This document shows positions 17,568-25,448 of a stretch of 64,000 nt of DNA, in pieces. Made by a program: the position numbers and the translations under genes. The notes beneath the pieces are model-generated. The model was not told where the DNA came from and did not search any database. It saw only the letters and a program-made list of their open reading frames with translations. The stretch is taken from the NCBI RefSeq assembly GCF_000194135.1, contig NC_015318.1:634501-698500 (forward strand), in the 5' to 3' direction. Position 1 is the first letter of the stretch. Each line of letters opens with the position of its first letter. The stretch is from Hippea maritima DSM 10411. GTDB taxonomy: Bacteria; Campylobacterota_A; Desulfurellia; Desulfurellales; Hippeaceae.

Positions 17568-18386
17568 ATGGGTGAGAGGATGAGGAGAATAACTATTTTA
17601 ATCTTAACCTTGTTGTTCTTTGCAGGTGTTGGTTACGCAAGCGACAATAGTTCCTTTAAAGTATCTCAAATTCCAGAAATACAAAAACAAGCTTTAAAGA
17701 AATATAAACACATCAATACCCAAAATAAATACTCAAAACAAATGCAAGAAGTGGGTAAACAAGCCTATCAAACTTACACAAACAACAAAAAAATGCAGAC
17801 AATGCTCAATACTTACGAGAATAATATTCTTTCTACAAAACAGTTTAAAGCTGCTTTTAAGAAATACGCGCCTGGGTGGTTTCAAAAGGGGAAGAAAAGG
17901 ATTAGTTTTTCCCGCATAGGCGCTCATGACAAGCTCTTTATCTTTATATCCTCTTCCATGCCTATGAGCGAGATAAGACGGTATGTTCAGCAGGTTGCAT
18001 TAATTAATGAGCCAGATGTACAAATTGTCATAAGAGGCTTTGTGGATGGTGTTAAGTATTTAAAGCCAACTATTAGGTTTTTTTATAAAGCAGCCAAAAT
18101 AGATCCCAACTGTGAAGGATTAACAAACTGCAAGTTTTACAATGTATCTATAGATGTAAACCCCTTGCCATTTAGAAAATACCATATAGAAAGAGTCCCT
18201 GCCTTTGTATTTGATCCCAATTTTCAAAAAATCACTAAAACCAACATAAACGACAACGACTCCGCTTACAAGCTTTATGGAGATGTAAGCCTCGAATATG
18301 CAATTAAAGTCTTATACGAAAACAGCAGGTATATCAGGCTAAAAGAGTTTTTGGATAAGCTCAAGAGCAAGGCGTTTTATCGTTAA
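17568..18386 (+). CDS. trbC: TrbC (F type)
   Basis: A 272-residue exported protein: signal peptide, helical segment (about 25-115), then the TrbC domain 'LFIFISSSMPMSEIRRYVQQV' and 'IVIRGFVDGVKYLKPTI', ending with 'HIERVPAFVFDP'. TrbC works with TraW in F-type pilus assembly. The start is uncertain between the ATGs at 17568 and 17580. The 68-base gap to traU carries ATGAGT-like short repeats. Last gene of the run. Confidence 0.85.
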   Translation: MGERMRRITILILTLLFFAGVGYASDNSSFKVSQIPEIQKQALKKYKHINTQNKYSKQMQEVGKQAYQTYTNNKKMQTMLNTYENNILSTKQFKAAFKKYAPGWFQKGKKRISFSRIGAHDKLFIFISSSMPMSEIRRYVQQVALINEPDVQIVIRGFVDGVKYLKPTIRFFYKAAKIDPNCEGLTNCKFYNVSIDVNPLPFRKYHIERVPAFVFDPNFQKITKTNINDNDSAYKLYGDVSLEYAIKVLYENSRYIRLKEFLDKLKSKAFYR

Positions 18387-18407
18387 TTTTTTCTCTACTT
18401 TTCCCTC

Positions 18408-18440
18408 TTGACTAAAAACAGTAACAGATTATTCTATTAG
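18408..18440 (+). promoter_or_regulatory. Promoter of non-coding locus, overlapping a diverged regulon motif
   Basis: TTGACT (18408-18413), 16 bases, TATTCT (18430-18435). The same stretch contains CAGTAACAG-ATTATT-CTATTAG, a diverged form of the regulon motif with the same spacing. Confidence 0.5.
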
Positions 18441-18449
18441 TAGCAATTT

Positions 18450-18567
18450 TACCCACGGGTAAACCAGTCACTACGACCTTGCCCGCCGAGTGGCGGGAGG
18501 CCGTGGACTGTCGTAGGAGACTGGACAAAAGGCACTGGAGATGCCCCAGTGTCTAACCAACGGTTGG
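18450..18567 (+). ncRNA. Candidate structured RNA (four consecutive stems)
   Basis: Directly after a promoter, and without a supported gene, the sequence folds into four stems. These are TACC/GGTA with a 4-base loop (18450-18461); a long two-part helix CCAGTC+CTACGAC (18464-18477) with GTCGTAG+GACTGG (18510-18524) enclosing CCCGCC/GGCGGG (18482-18497); GGCACTGG/CCAGTGTC (18531-18553); and CCAA/TTGG (18557-18567). It is clearly GC-richer than the AT-rich bases around it. It could be a regulatory RNA, a leader, or DNA hairpins such as an origin of transfer. Bases 18568-18755 are AT-rich with nothing else seen. Confidence 0.55.
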
Positions 18568-18755
18568 CGACCGGTAGTTATAGTTTTGTATTGTTGTTAG
18601 TTAGTTGTAGGTATTAGGTAGCAGATTTTAGGTTATAGTTAGTTCTCACATTATATTTTAAATTCTTACAATTATATTCTTTTTTATAGTCATATCCTTA
18701 TAGTTATATCTTTTTAATCATCATATTAATCATATTTAGAGAGATGGAGGTAGTT

Positions 18756-18836
18756 ATGGAGTTTGTGATTTTTGGGATGATTGTGTTGTTTGTTTTATTT
18801 TTGGATAAGTCTATTCTAAGACCATTATTCTTTTAA
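18756..18836 (+). CDS. Very small membrane peptide (26 aa)
   Basis: ATG after a GGAGG site, then a 26-residue almost wholly hydrophobic peptide with one membrane span. It is too short to classify. The ribosome site and its place before two other small genes make translation plausible. Confidence 0.4.
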   Translation: MEFVIFGMIVLFVLFLDKSILRPLFF

Positions 18837-18862
18837 TTTTTAGAAAAAAAGAGAGGTGTGTT

Positions 18863-19006
18863 ATGTCGGCAGTTGAGGAAATTAGAAGAATTAGAGAGGA
18901 AAGCTTATGGTTGTTGGAAGAGTTTAGAAAGTTGGTAGAGGATATGGAGATTGTAAAGTTGGATGTAGAACTTATGAAGACAGAAATAGAAGAAAAAGAA
19001 AATTAA
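18863..19006 (+). CDS. Small helical protein (47 aa)
   Basis: A 47-residue, strongly charged, Glu/Arg/Leu-rich peptide with coiled-coil character, preceded by GAGAGG. It lies 12 bases before the Rad52-like gene and is likely co-transcribed. No family recognised. Confidence 0.5.
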   Translation: MSAVEEIRRIREESLWLLEEFRKLVEDMEIVKLDVELMKTEIEEKEN

Positions 19007-19018
19007 GAGGAGGGTATC

Positions 19019-19654
19019 ATGGCAGATGTAAAGGCAAATCTTAATTTATGGAAAGCTGTAGAAAAAACAGATATGTCTTACACAAAGAAAGTAAGTTGCG
19101 GTCAGAGGACATTTACAAGCATTAATCCCTATTATCAAATTAGGCGTGCCACCGAAATATGGGGTGAATACGGTAAGACGTGGGGATTTAAAGATGTTGA
19201 TTATCAGTTTATCACGATTCAAAAAGCCGACAAGCAGGAAACCTACTGCGTTGCCAAATTTAGGTTTTTCTACCCTGAAGGCGAGTATGTGGTGTTAAAC
19301 TCTATAGCCGTTAGAGATGATGAGTTTATGAAAAAGCTCTATACCGACGCTTTAACGAAAGCTCTTAGCTACTTGGGTTTTGATGCAGATATTTTTATGG
19401 GTGAGATGGACAAAGAGGCAAGGTATACAGGAGAGGTAAAGAAGACAGAAACGGCTGCAAATGAGACGGTGAAAAAACTCGAGAATGCTTTAAAAGCTCT
19501 CGGGTTAAAACTGGAAAACGGTAAGGTAGTTGGTAGAACTTACGGAAAAAGTAAGGAGTTAAAAGCCTTAGGCTTTGTTTGGAAGCCAGAAGAGAAGATG
19601 TGGGTTTTACCTCAGCAAAATCAAAATCAAATTCAAGATGATATCCCCTTCTAA
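19019..19654 (+). CDS. Rad52/Erf-like single-strand annealing protein
   Basis: A 211-residue protein. The first 140 residues resemble phage annealing proteins of the Rad52/Erf/Sak kind: 'INPYYQIRRATEIWGEYG', 'LNSIAVRDDEFMKKLYTDALTKALSYLGFDADIFMG'. A C-terminal module (about 165-200, 'LKALGFVWKPEEKMWVLP') looks like a small DUF5710-type fold. It ends 'DDIPF', like the SSB tip that recruits partner proteins. The next gene is a RecB/Cas4-like nuclease, so the pair could act like phage Red recombination. Confidence 0.7.
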   Translation: MADVKANLNLWKAVEKTDMSYTKKVSCGQRTFTSINPYYQIRRATEIWGEYGKTWGFKDVDYQFITIQKADKQETYCVAKFRFFYPEGEYVVLNSIAVRDDEFMKKLYTDALTKALSYLGFDADIFMGEMDKEARYTGEVKKTETAANETVKKLENALKALGLKLENGKVVGRTYGKSKELKALGFVWKPEEKMWVLPQQNQNQIQDDIPF

Positions 19655-19722
19655 TTTAGTCGTTAGTCGTTAGTATTTAGCTCATTCTCTATATTTTCAT
19701 ATTTAATTATAGGAGGTTCGTT

Positions 19723-20652
19723 ATGTTGGAGAAAGTTATTAGTGAGAATATTGATAAAGTACTGGCTGATTATTCTAATTTATTGGGGAATAGAAAAGAT
19801 TATGTTGGTGCAAGTGATATTGGGCAGTGTGAGAGGAAAGTTGTTCTATCTAAGGTGGAAAATGTCGATACTTCCGCAGAGCAAAAAACCGTGATGTTGC
19901 GTGGGCATCTGTCGGAAAATGTAGTTGGCGACATCCTGGAAAAAGCAGGGCTTTATTTTAAAAGACAGTACGAAGTGATTCATCCACAGTACAGTTTTAT
20001 TAGAGCACATATCGATTTTCTTTTCCAAGCAAAAAATGGCACTAAAGGTGTCCTTGAGGTGAAGACCACTACTGGGATACCCGACGAGCCTTACATGTCT
20101 TGGGTTTTACAGTTACAAATGCAGATGAATCTTGTTAAACTGAGATTTCCTCAAGACGAAGTTAAAGGTGCTATCTTAGTTCTTGATCTAAGTAGTGGAG
20201 AGATAAAAGAGTTTAACGGCTTCACACCGAACAGTAATATATTTGCTGTTCTGGTGGAGAAAGCCAAAAGAATTTATGAAAAAGTTAGAAACAATGACAA
20301 GCAGAATTTGAAAACCGAAGTGTCTTTCCTCTGTGGATCCTGCCCATTCAAGGCCACATGTCCTGAGTGGAGTGGAGATGAGCAGAAAGTATCAGACGAT
20401 ATTAGAAGATTGGTTGAATACTATAAAAGCCTTGCAGAAGATGAAAAGGAACTAAAAAAAGAAAAAGAAGCCGTTAAGCAAGATCTCATTAAAGTTATTG
20501 GGGAAGGAGAGCTAAAGTTTAACGGTAATAAGGTAACTGTGAAAAACACAGTCAGAAAATCTCTAGATAGTAAGGCACTCCAGAAGGAGTTGCCTGAAAT
20601 CTATGAGAGATTCCTAACTGAACGAGAGATGGTCTATTTTAGAGTGGATTAG
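19723..20652 (+). CDS. RecB/Cas4-like PD-(D/E)xK exonuclease
   Basis: A 309-residue nuclease. The catalytic core is visible as 'RAHIDFLF' (Asp) and 'GVLEVKTT' (Glu-x-Lys). Cysteines at 'GQCERK' (about 29) and in 'CGSCPFKATC' (about 206-215) have the spacing of a 4Fe-4S cluster, as in Cas4 and AddB-type proteins. A charged helical tail follows (about 225-300). There are no CRISPR repeats nearby, so a Cas role is unlikely. Pairing with the annealing protein suggests strand resection for homologous recombination. A strong AGGAGG site precedes the ATG. Confidence 0.75.
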   Translation: MLEKVISENIDKVLADYSNLLGNRKDYVGASDIGQCERKVVLSKVENVDTSAEQKTVMLRGHLSENVVGDILEKAGLYFKRQYEVIHPQYSFIRAHIDFLFQAKNGTKGVLEVKTTTGIPDEPYMSWVLQLQMQMNLVKLRFPQDEVKGAILVLDLSSGEIKEFNGFTPNSNIFAVLVEKAKRIYEKVRNNDKQNLKTEVSFLCGSCPFKATCPEWSGDEQKVSDDIRRLVEYYKSLAEDEKELKKEKEAVKQDLIKVIGEGELKFNGNKVTVKNTVRKSLDSKALQKELPEIYERFLTEREMVYFRVD

Positions 20653-20683
20653 TCGTTAGTCTTTAGATATTAGATTTTTAGTA

Positions 20684-20717
20684 GGGGATAATTCCTTCGG
20701 GGGTTATCCCCTTTTTT
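20684..20717 (+). terminator. Rho-independent terminator
   Basis: GGGGATAA (20684-20691) pairs with TTATCCCC (20704-20711), followed by six T. It closes the recombination operon. Confidence 0.85.
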
Positions 20718-20753
20718 AGTTTAAAGAAAAAAAGAGAGATGGAGGTAATAAGG

Positions 20754-20930
20754 ATGGCAATAGCAGGTTATTTAGAGAGAGTGACTAGGTTTGATAATAA
20801 AATTGTAGTGGTATTTTGGACTATGACAGGGAAATATGTTGAGGAATTTGATGATCTTAAAAGTGCTTTTCAGTGGCTTGAAGAAGCGAATTTGAACGAT
20901 AGCGAAGCTGTATATGAATTAGAGTGGTGA
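20754..20930 (+). CDS. Small protein of unknown function (58 aa)
   Basis: A 58-residue soluble protein with an alternating strand pattern followed by an acidic helix ('LKSAFQWLEEA'). The ATG at 20754 has a good GGAGG site; the in-frame ATG at 20739 overlaps that site and is unlikely. First of three small genes. No family recognised. Confidence 0.55.
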   Translation: MAIAGYLERVTRFDNKIVVVFWTMTGKYVEEFDDLKSAFQWLEEANLNDSEAVYELEW

Positions 20931-20945
20931 ACTAAGGAGGTAGGA

Positions 20946-21089
20946 ATGATGAAGATAATGGATTACGGAGATGTGAATGCGAGGCTAGAGAAGAAAAATG
21001 AGGAAATGATTTTTAAAGACATTTTAGCAGAAATTATAGGGGCTTTTGTATTGGGGTTATTTGTAATTTTCACTCTGATGATATTTTAA
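20946..21089 (+). CDS. Small single-span membrane protein (47 aa)
   Basis: Begins ATG-ATG after AAGGAGG. About 27 charged residues are followed by one membrane helix at the C-terminus. The function is unknown; it is part of the small-gene cluster. Confidence 0.5.
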   Translation: MMKIMDYGDVNARLEKKNEEMIFKDILAEIIGAFVLGLFVIFTLMIF

Positions 21090-21104
21090 AGGAGGATGTA
21101 AAAA

Positions 21105-21347
21105 ATGGGATACTATAGTAGTTTTAGATGGGAGTTTATAGATCCCACAAAAGTGGATATGGAGAAGAAAAAGGAATTGGAAGTGTTTTTTGCAGATAGT
21201 GATAATGAGGATGTTAAAGTAAGGTTAATCTTCCACGGAGAAGATGATGAGGTGTGGGGGTATAGAGTATCCCCCGGGAAAGTTGAGGATCTGTTTTGTG
21301 TTTTTTTGACTGCTTCAGAGTATGAAAGGGTTAGAGAGATATTTTAA
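21105..21347 (+). CDS. Small acidic protein of unknown function (80 aa)
   Basis: An 80-residue acidic protein, 'MGYYSSFRWEFIDPT' at the start and a helical 'SEYERVREIF' end. An AAAGGAGG site precedes the start. It resembles small phage/plasmid proteins of unknown role. It is followed by two hairpins. Confidence 0.55.
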   Translation: MGYYSSFRWEFIDPTKVDMEKKKELEVFFADSDNEDVKVRLIFHGEDDEVWGYRVSPGKVEDLFCVFLTASEYERVREIF

Positions 21348-21383
21348 ACTGGGTTGTGGATATTGCTTATAATGGATAAATTT

Positions 21384-21431
21384 GAGGGCTTCTTGCCCTC
21401 TCTTTTCTTGTGGGATTGCTGTTGATCCCAC
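21384..21431 (+). terminator. Double hairpin terminator
   Basis: GAGGGC/GCCCTC (21384-21400) with a T-rich tail, then directly GTGGGAT/ATCCCAC (21410-21431). The first is a typical terminator; the second may reinforce it. Bases 21432-21582 show nothing else. Confidence 0.7.
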
Positions 21432-21582
21432 TGGAGAGGAGAGGCTAATCTTTAGCTAACTATAACACAAAATCTTAACCCCGTCAAATTTTCCTCTCTG
21501 TTTAGATATAACAAAATATAAATTTTGATATAGTTGAGGTAGAAAAATCATAAAAAATCACCCCAAAAAGTGTACTTTTTAC

Positions 21583-21610
21583 TTGACTTTTTCTAATTTG
21601 TATATATTAT
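21583..21610 (+). promoter_or_regulatory. Sigma-70-like promoter of the 21.6-kb leader
   Basis: TTGACT (21583-21588), 16 bases, TATTAT (21605-21610). Transcription would start near 21617, about 190 bases before the next gene. Confidence 0.65.
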
Positions 21611-21631
21611 TATTTTAAGAGTAATGATATG

Positions 21632-21775
21632 AGTAGGTTCAGGTGGACTGCCCCTCATAACTTTGGCCTCTGTGAGCACCTAAGGATGTCGCATCTCACT
21701 GTCCCGCCTCGGACAGCCCTCCTGAGCTTACCCACTATGAGTTGCGGGTATGCTCGACGTTAATTCGGGAATTAA
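21632..21775 (+). ncRNA. Candidate structured leader or small RNA
   Basis: A GC-rich stretch in an AT-rich surrounding, lying between a good promoter and a small gene. Stems seen: AGGTG (21641-21645)/CACCT (21677-21681) enclosing CTCA/TGAG; CTGTCC (21699-21704)/GGACAG (21711-21716); TACCC (21729-21733)/GGGTA (21746-21750); TTAATT/AATTAA (21760-21775). No known RNA family was recognised. It could be a 5' leader controlling the downstream operon or a separate RNA. Confidence 0.5.
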
Positions 21776-21810
21776 TGTGTAACAAAAAGTGTTTATTAGG
21801 AGGGAAGTGA

Positions 21811-21996
21811 GTGGCAAAAAGGAAAGATTGCAATACAAAGACTATTTCAGGCATAACGCTAAAATCATTAGATGGTGTACACTGGAACATTGCAAGTTTA
21901 GAGCAGAGGAAAGAAATAGGGCTATACGGTTCATATACATTAGAGGAATGGGAATCAATCCTCAACGCTATTCTAAAGCAAAGAAAAACTGCGTAA
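21811..21996 (+). CDS. Small protein upstream of the helicase (61 aa)
   Basis: A 61-residue basic protein starting GTG with a strong TAGGAGG site and ending 5 bases before the helicase start. The C-terminal half ('YTLEEWESILNAILKQRK') is helical and may be a small HTH or nucleic-acid-binding fold. No family recognised. It is likely translated with the helicase. Confidence 0.55.
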   Translation: MAKRKDCNTKTISGITLKSLDGVHWNIASLEQRKEIGLYGSYTLEEWESILNAILKQRKTA

Positions 21997-22001
21997 GGAA
22001 A

Positions 22002-23693
22002 ATGCAAACTAAGTCCATTAAAGGCACTATAGCCAGCGTCATATATTTAAACGACGACAACGCCTTCTCCATCCTCTCCGTTGAGACCAAGCAGGGCAAG
22101 ATAAAAGCCAAGGGCGTATTCCCAGACCTCAAATCCATCGGCAAGGAGAAGGCTAAAGAGCTTGAGTGCGAGCTTGTAGGTTCCTGGAAAAAAGATCTCA
22201 GATGGGGCTATGAGTTTGTCTTCTCTAACGGCAGAATCCTCAACAGCGACGGCTTGTTCTTCTTCCTGACAAAGATAGTAAAGGGCATAGGCGAGAAGTT
22301 GGCAAGGGAGCTTATCAACCACTACGGCGAGCAGCAGCTAACCTACATCCTTGACAACGAGCCCGACACACTCACCGAGTTCAAAGGCATAAAAGAGAAA
22401 AAGCTAGCCAAGATACTTGAGTCTTGGAACAAATATAGGCAGTTAAAGCAGTTGAGCGAGTTCTTTACCCGCTACGGCGTCAATGCAACAGGCAATCTTA
22501 TCCTACGCATATATAACACCTTTAAAGATAGAACAGATTTTGACTTAATGCTTGAGCTCTCCCGCAACCCCTACATCCTTACCGAAGTCAGAGGCATAGG
22601 CTTTAAGACTGCCGATAAGATAGCTCTCCAGATGGGTGTTGCCGAGGACAGCCCGGAGAGAGTTAGCGCCTTGCTTGACTATATATTGGCTTCCGAGTCC
22701 AGCGACAATGGACACACGTTCTTAACCTACAACCAGATCTACGAGAAAGCCAGCGAATACATATACAAAGAAGACGACAATAAGGGCATTGAGGACATCA
22801 AGCCCATAATAGATACAGTTATCCGCTCCAATGAAGAAAAGTATTATTACGACACTAAAAAGGTAGCCTTTAAAGGGCATAGGGTAAAGGAAGACTACAT
22901 TGAGACCGAGATGAGAAAAAGGCTATCCCGCAGGTTCTTTGCGGTTCTATCAGAACAGGAGGCTGAGGAGTTTATTAGAAAGCAGGAGCAGAGGTTAGGC
23001 TTTAGGTTTTCTGATGAACAGAAAAAGGCAATTAAGACAATTACCACAACGGGCACAAACACCTTTATCTTATGCGGTTACGCTGGAACGGGTAAGTCTA
23101 CAATATCAAAAGTAATTCTTGACTTTTACAGTCAATTTATACCAAAGGAGAAAATAACCTGCTGTGCCTTTACGGGTATGGCTTCAAAGAGAATTAGAGA
23201 GGTAACAGGTTATAAATCTTCGACTATACACTCCTTGCTTAAATACAAGGGAGATAGTTTCGAGTACAACCAAAACAACCCTCTACCTTATGACGTCATC
23301 TTGCTTGATGAAGCAAGTATGGTGAACTTGGATATATTCTACCACCTATTGAGAGCAGTCAAGAGAGATGCCGTCTTCATTATGGTGGGAGACGATGCTC
23401 AGCTTCCGCCTATCGGTGCCGGCAATGTTTTCAACGACTTACTTCACAAAGACTGGATACCAAAGGTAAAACTCACGAAAATCTACAGACAGAGCTCTGA
23501 CAGCGTAATAACCTACTTTGCAAGCTACATAAGGCAGGGTAGGGTGCCGCAGGGGTATATCGGCAGGTATAGAGACTGGTATTTTAAGGAGATGGAGATA
23601 AAAAACTATTTCCAGCTAAAGAAAACCTTATCAAACAAGGAACTTGCAGAATTGAGAGAGTCGTATTTGTATCCTTTTTCTTTGGCTGTATAG
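22002..23693 (+). CDS. RecD2-like DNA helicase, C-terminally truncated
   Basis: A 563-residue SF1B helicase. The N-terminal part has an OB-like region and two helix-hairpin-helix stretches ('FKGIKEKKLAKIL', 'VRGIGFKTADKIAL'). The motor has Walker A 'GYAGTGKST', Walker B 'LLDEAS', then 'GDDAQLPPIG' and 'KIYRQ'. Normal RecD2 proteins continue for roughly 150-200 residues with motifs V and VI; here the reading frame ends soon after, so the enzyme is probably inactive or altered. The ATG at 22002 follows AAGGA; the longer frame upstream overlaps the small gene and is not supported. Confidence 0.7.
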   Translation: MQTKSIKGTIASVIYLNDDNAFSILSVETKQGKIKAKGVFPDLKSIGKEKAKELECELVGSWKKDLRWGYEFVFSNGRILNSDGLFFFLTKIVKGIGEKLARELINHYGEQQLTYILDNEPDTLTEFKGIKEKKLAKILESWNKYRQLKQLSEFFTRYGVNATGNLILRIYNTFKDRTDFDLMLELSRNPYILTEVRGIGFKTADKIALQMGVAEDSPERVSALLDYILASESSDNGHTFLTYNQIYEKASEYIYKEDDNKGIEDIKPIIDTVIRSNEEKYYYDTKKVAFKGHRVKEDYIETEMRKRLSRRFFAVLSEQEAEEFIRKQEQRLGFRFSDEQKKAIKTITTTGTNTFILCGYAGTGKSTISKVILDFYSQFIPKEKITCCAFTGMASKRIREVTGYKSSTIHSLLKYKGDSFEYNQNNPLPYDVILLDEASMVNLDIFYHLLRAVKRDAVFIMVGDDAQLPPIGAGNVFNDLLHKDWIPKVKLTKIYRQSSDSVITYFASYIRQGRVPQGYIGRYRDWYFKEMEIKNYFQLKKTLSNKELAELRESYLYPFSLAV

Positions 23694-23749
23694 GCGAACG
23701 TGAACGCTTTGCCTATGAGAAAGGCAAGATCTATTCTGTTTTTAGCCAT
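23606..23749 (-). CDS. Possible small antisense protein (47 aa)
   Basis: A 47-residue frame with an AAGGAAAGG site before its ATG; it overlaps the helicase 3' end on the opposite strand. The composition looks protein-like (basic start, mixed helix). A second short frame (about 23742-23825, GTG start) overlaps its start by a few bases. Both could be remnants of replaced DNA. Confidence 0.3.
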   Translation of the reverse strand: MAKNRIDLAFLIGKAFTFAYTAKEKGYKYDSLNSASSLFDKVFFSWK

Positions 23750-23848
23750 TCTTTGCCCTTTCCTTAAAGTATTTAGATTTTGCCTCGTAGTCCCACTTCC
23801 TCAGCCCCAGATCGGCGACCACCACATTCAATGGTAGTATAACACCCC

Positions 23849-24907
23849 CTATCTATGTTTTTTTCTGTCATTTTTTTTCGCATTAAGCTTAAGTTCTATT
23901 TCGCCATCAATGCTTACATATTTAGCTAGTTTTTCGCTTTTGGCAGTCAGCCTGAAGTTAATACCGTTAATTGTGTTCACATCACCCTGCTTAACCTCTT
24001 TCCAGGTGGCTTTGTCTGAGCATAGCTCACTTACAAGAGGGGTTGATGTGGCTGATTTGCTTAATAGATTTTCGATTTTATCATTAAATTCAAGCCACTT
24101 GCCGATACACGGATCTCCTATAGTTTTACCGTCTTTTGAAACCGTTAAGCCGCAGTATATGTAATTATCAAGAGGCTCTTCAGTGCAGAGGCCTGCCATC
24201 TCCCTGTTTTGTATATCAGGGAATGTTACCGCCGTATCAGAGGAAAACAAAACCAACCTGCCATGACTGTCATATCCTGCTCTGTAGGATTTGTTGCCAA
24301 GAATGACTAAAGCCTTAAGAAAAGAAGAATCAGACAAATAGCCTTCAGGTATAGAACAAAAATTGCTTATAACTACATAATCGCTGCTTTTACCTATTAG
24401 GGCATAGCAGTTTGCCCCCGCAGCCAAAGTAAACGCATAAGAAAATTCCGTTTTTCCGTTAGGGCAGTATTGTTTAAGCAAGTTAAAGTTCTCCCAGCAA
24501 AGAGCAAAACCTTTTTTCTCAAATTCCTCAACTATTCCATTAATACCTTTCGACTCAAGTGGCGTAATCAAATCCATTGTCAAGTAGTTTTCTATGGCCA
24601 TCCTGGCATCCTGAGAGAGCTCCGTTCGATTGAGTTCAATTCTATCGTCTTTTAGATAAAACCCTCTGTTTTTGTAAGTGATTCTTTTTCTGCCTGAAAT
24701 CTTAGCTGCTCCAAATATGCTTTCCTCTATGAAAGAGTCTCTGATAAGTATTACTATAGAATTGTTTGTGATATACACACCCTGATCGGGTATTGTGCCG
24801 ACAAAAAGGTATCCGTCGGCATCACTCCTCAAAACCGGCAGGTCGTGCTCAATGCTTTCCTGCGTCTGAAATAAAGGCTTCGACTTAACAGCAGCTCTCA
24901 TACCCAT
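23849..24907 (-). CDS. Unknown 352-aa element protein
   Basis: A soluble protein of 352 residues with alternating strands and helices, six cysteines and a basic C-terminus. No signal peptide, membrane span or nucleotide-binding loop. I recognise no family; the strand-rich regular layout could suggest a clamp-like fold, but that is a guess. It is the only gene between site 5 and its end, so it has its own regulon promoter. The 5' leader holds ATGAGTAG-type tandem repeats. The RBS is weak. Confidence 0.6.
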   Translation of the reverse strand: MGMRAAVKSKPLFQTQESIEHDLPVLRSDADGYLFVGTIPDQGVYITNNSIVILIRDSFIEESIFGAAKISGRKRITYKNRGFYLKDDRIELNRTELSQDARMAIENYLTMDLITPLESKGINGIVEEFEKKGFALCWENFNLLKQYCPNGKTEFSYAFTLAAGANCYALIGKSSDYVVISNFCSIPEGYLSDSSFLKALVILGNKSYRAGYDSHGRLVLFSSDTAVTFPDIQNREMAGLCTEEPLDNYIYCGLTVSKDGKTIGDPCIGKWLEFNDKIENLLSKSATSTPLVSELCSDKATWKEVKQGDVNTINGINFRLTAKSEKLAKYVSIDGEIELKLNAKKNDRKKHR

Positions 24908-24951
24908 CCACCCCCGAGCTCATCCACTCATCTACTCATCTACCCATCTAC

Positions 24952-24976
24952 TCATATATAGGGAGATGTGTTACAG
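24952..24976 (-). promoter_or_regulatory. Element regulon motif, site 5
   Basis: On the minus strand CTGTAACAC-ATCTCC-CTATATATGA, preceded by an A tract, 45 bases upstream of the 352-aa protein gene. Confidence 0.75.
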
Positions 24977-24980
24977 TTTT

Positions 24981-25448
24981 TCAGTATGTAAGCAGAATGA
25001 TTGACAGGGTGAGAATAGCCAGAAAAAACCCTTCTGACCACTTGCCTGTGGTGTAAAGCGGTATGCTTAAGCGTTTTTGGTATTTGAGACCATACGGCAC
25101 ACCAAGAGGACTCAAGGCATCCAATGCAACATGCAAAGCAAGGCCAAAAGCAAAAGCAAGAACAATCGATCTTGGCGGCTCGTTTAACAAAAAACCGGCT
25201 AATGCCGCTATTATAGGCAGGAAGATGTGGTGTGTTATACCTCTGTGAGACAAAAGCGTGCGCTCTTTAAACCTTTCATATTTAAAGCCGGTTAAAGCTA
25301 AATCAATATCAGGGATGATATTACCAATTAGAAACACCCCTATTAACAGAACCTGCAAGTCAGTCACGGAAGTTATACGCCCGGGGTCAATGCCGGCAAC
25401 CCCGGGCGCAAGGAGCAAGCCAACAAAAAAATGGCTTTTAAGCTTCAC
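24981..25448 (-). CDS. YdjM-like membrane-bound metal-dependent hydrolase
   Basis: A 155-residue inner-membrane protein of the YdjM/DUF457 type: 'GNIIPDIDLAL', 'SHRGITHHIFLP' and 'GLALHVALDALSPLGVPY' carry the His/Asp residues thought to bind metal. It has about four membrane segments. The substrate is unknown; relatives are often LexA-controlled. GTG start, overlapping the previous gene by 11 bases. Last gene of the HU operon. Confidence 0.75.
   Translation of the reverse strand: MKLKSHFFVGLLLAPGVAGIDPGRITSVTDLQVLLIGVFLIGNIIPDIDLALTGFKYERFKERTLLSHRGITHHIFLPIIAALAGFLLNEPPRSIVLAFAFGLALHVALDALSPLGVPYGLKYQKRLSIPLYTTGKWSEGFFLAILTLSIILLTY

Noticed and set aside
19723-20652. Cas4 of a CRISPR system
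   Set aside because: No repeats or other cas genes in the window; the neighbour is an annealing protein, so a recombination role fits better.
21632-21996. Omega RNA plus IscB/IsrB-type gene
   Set aside because: The following 61-aa protein has no RuvC or HNH features and I could not match the RNA to that class.
21789-22001. Longer helicase start upstream of 22002
   Set aside because: It would overlap the well-supported 61-aa gene in another frame and adds residues unlike RecD2 N-termini.
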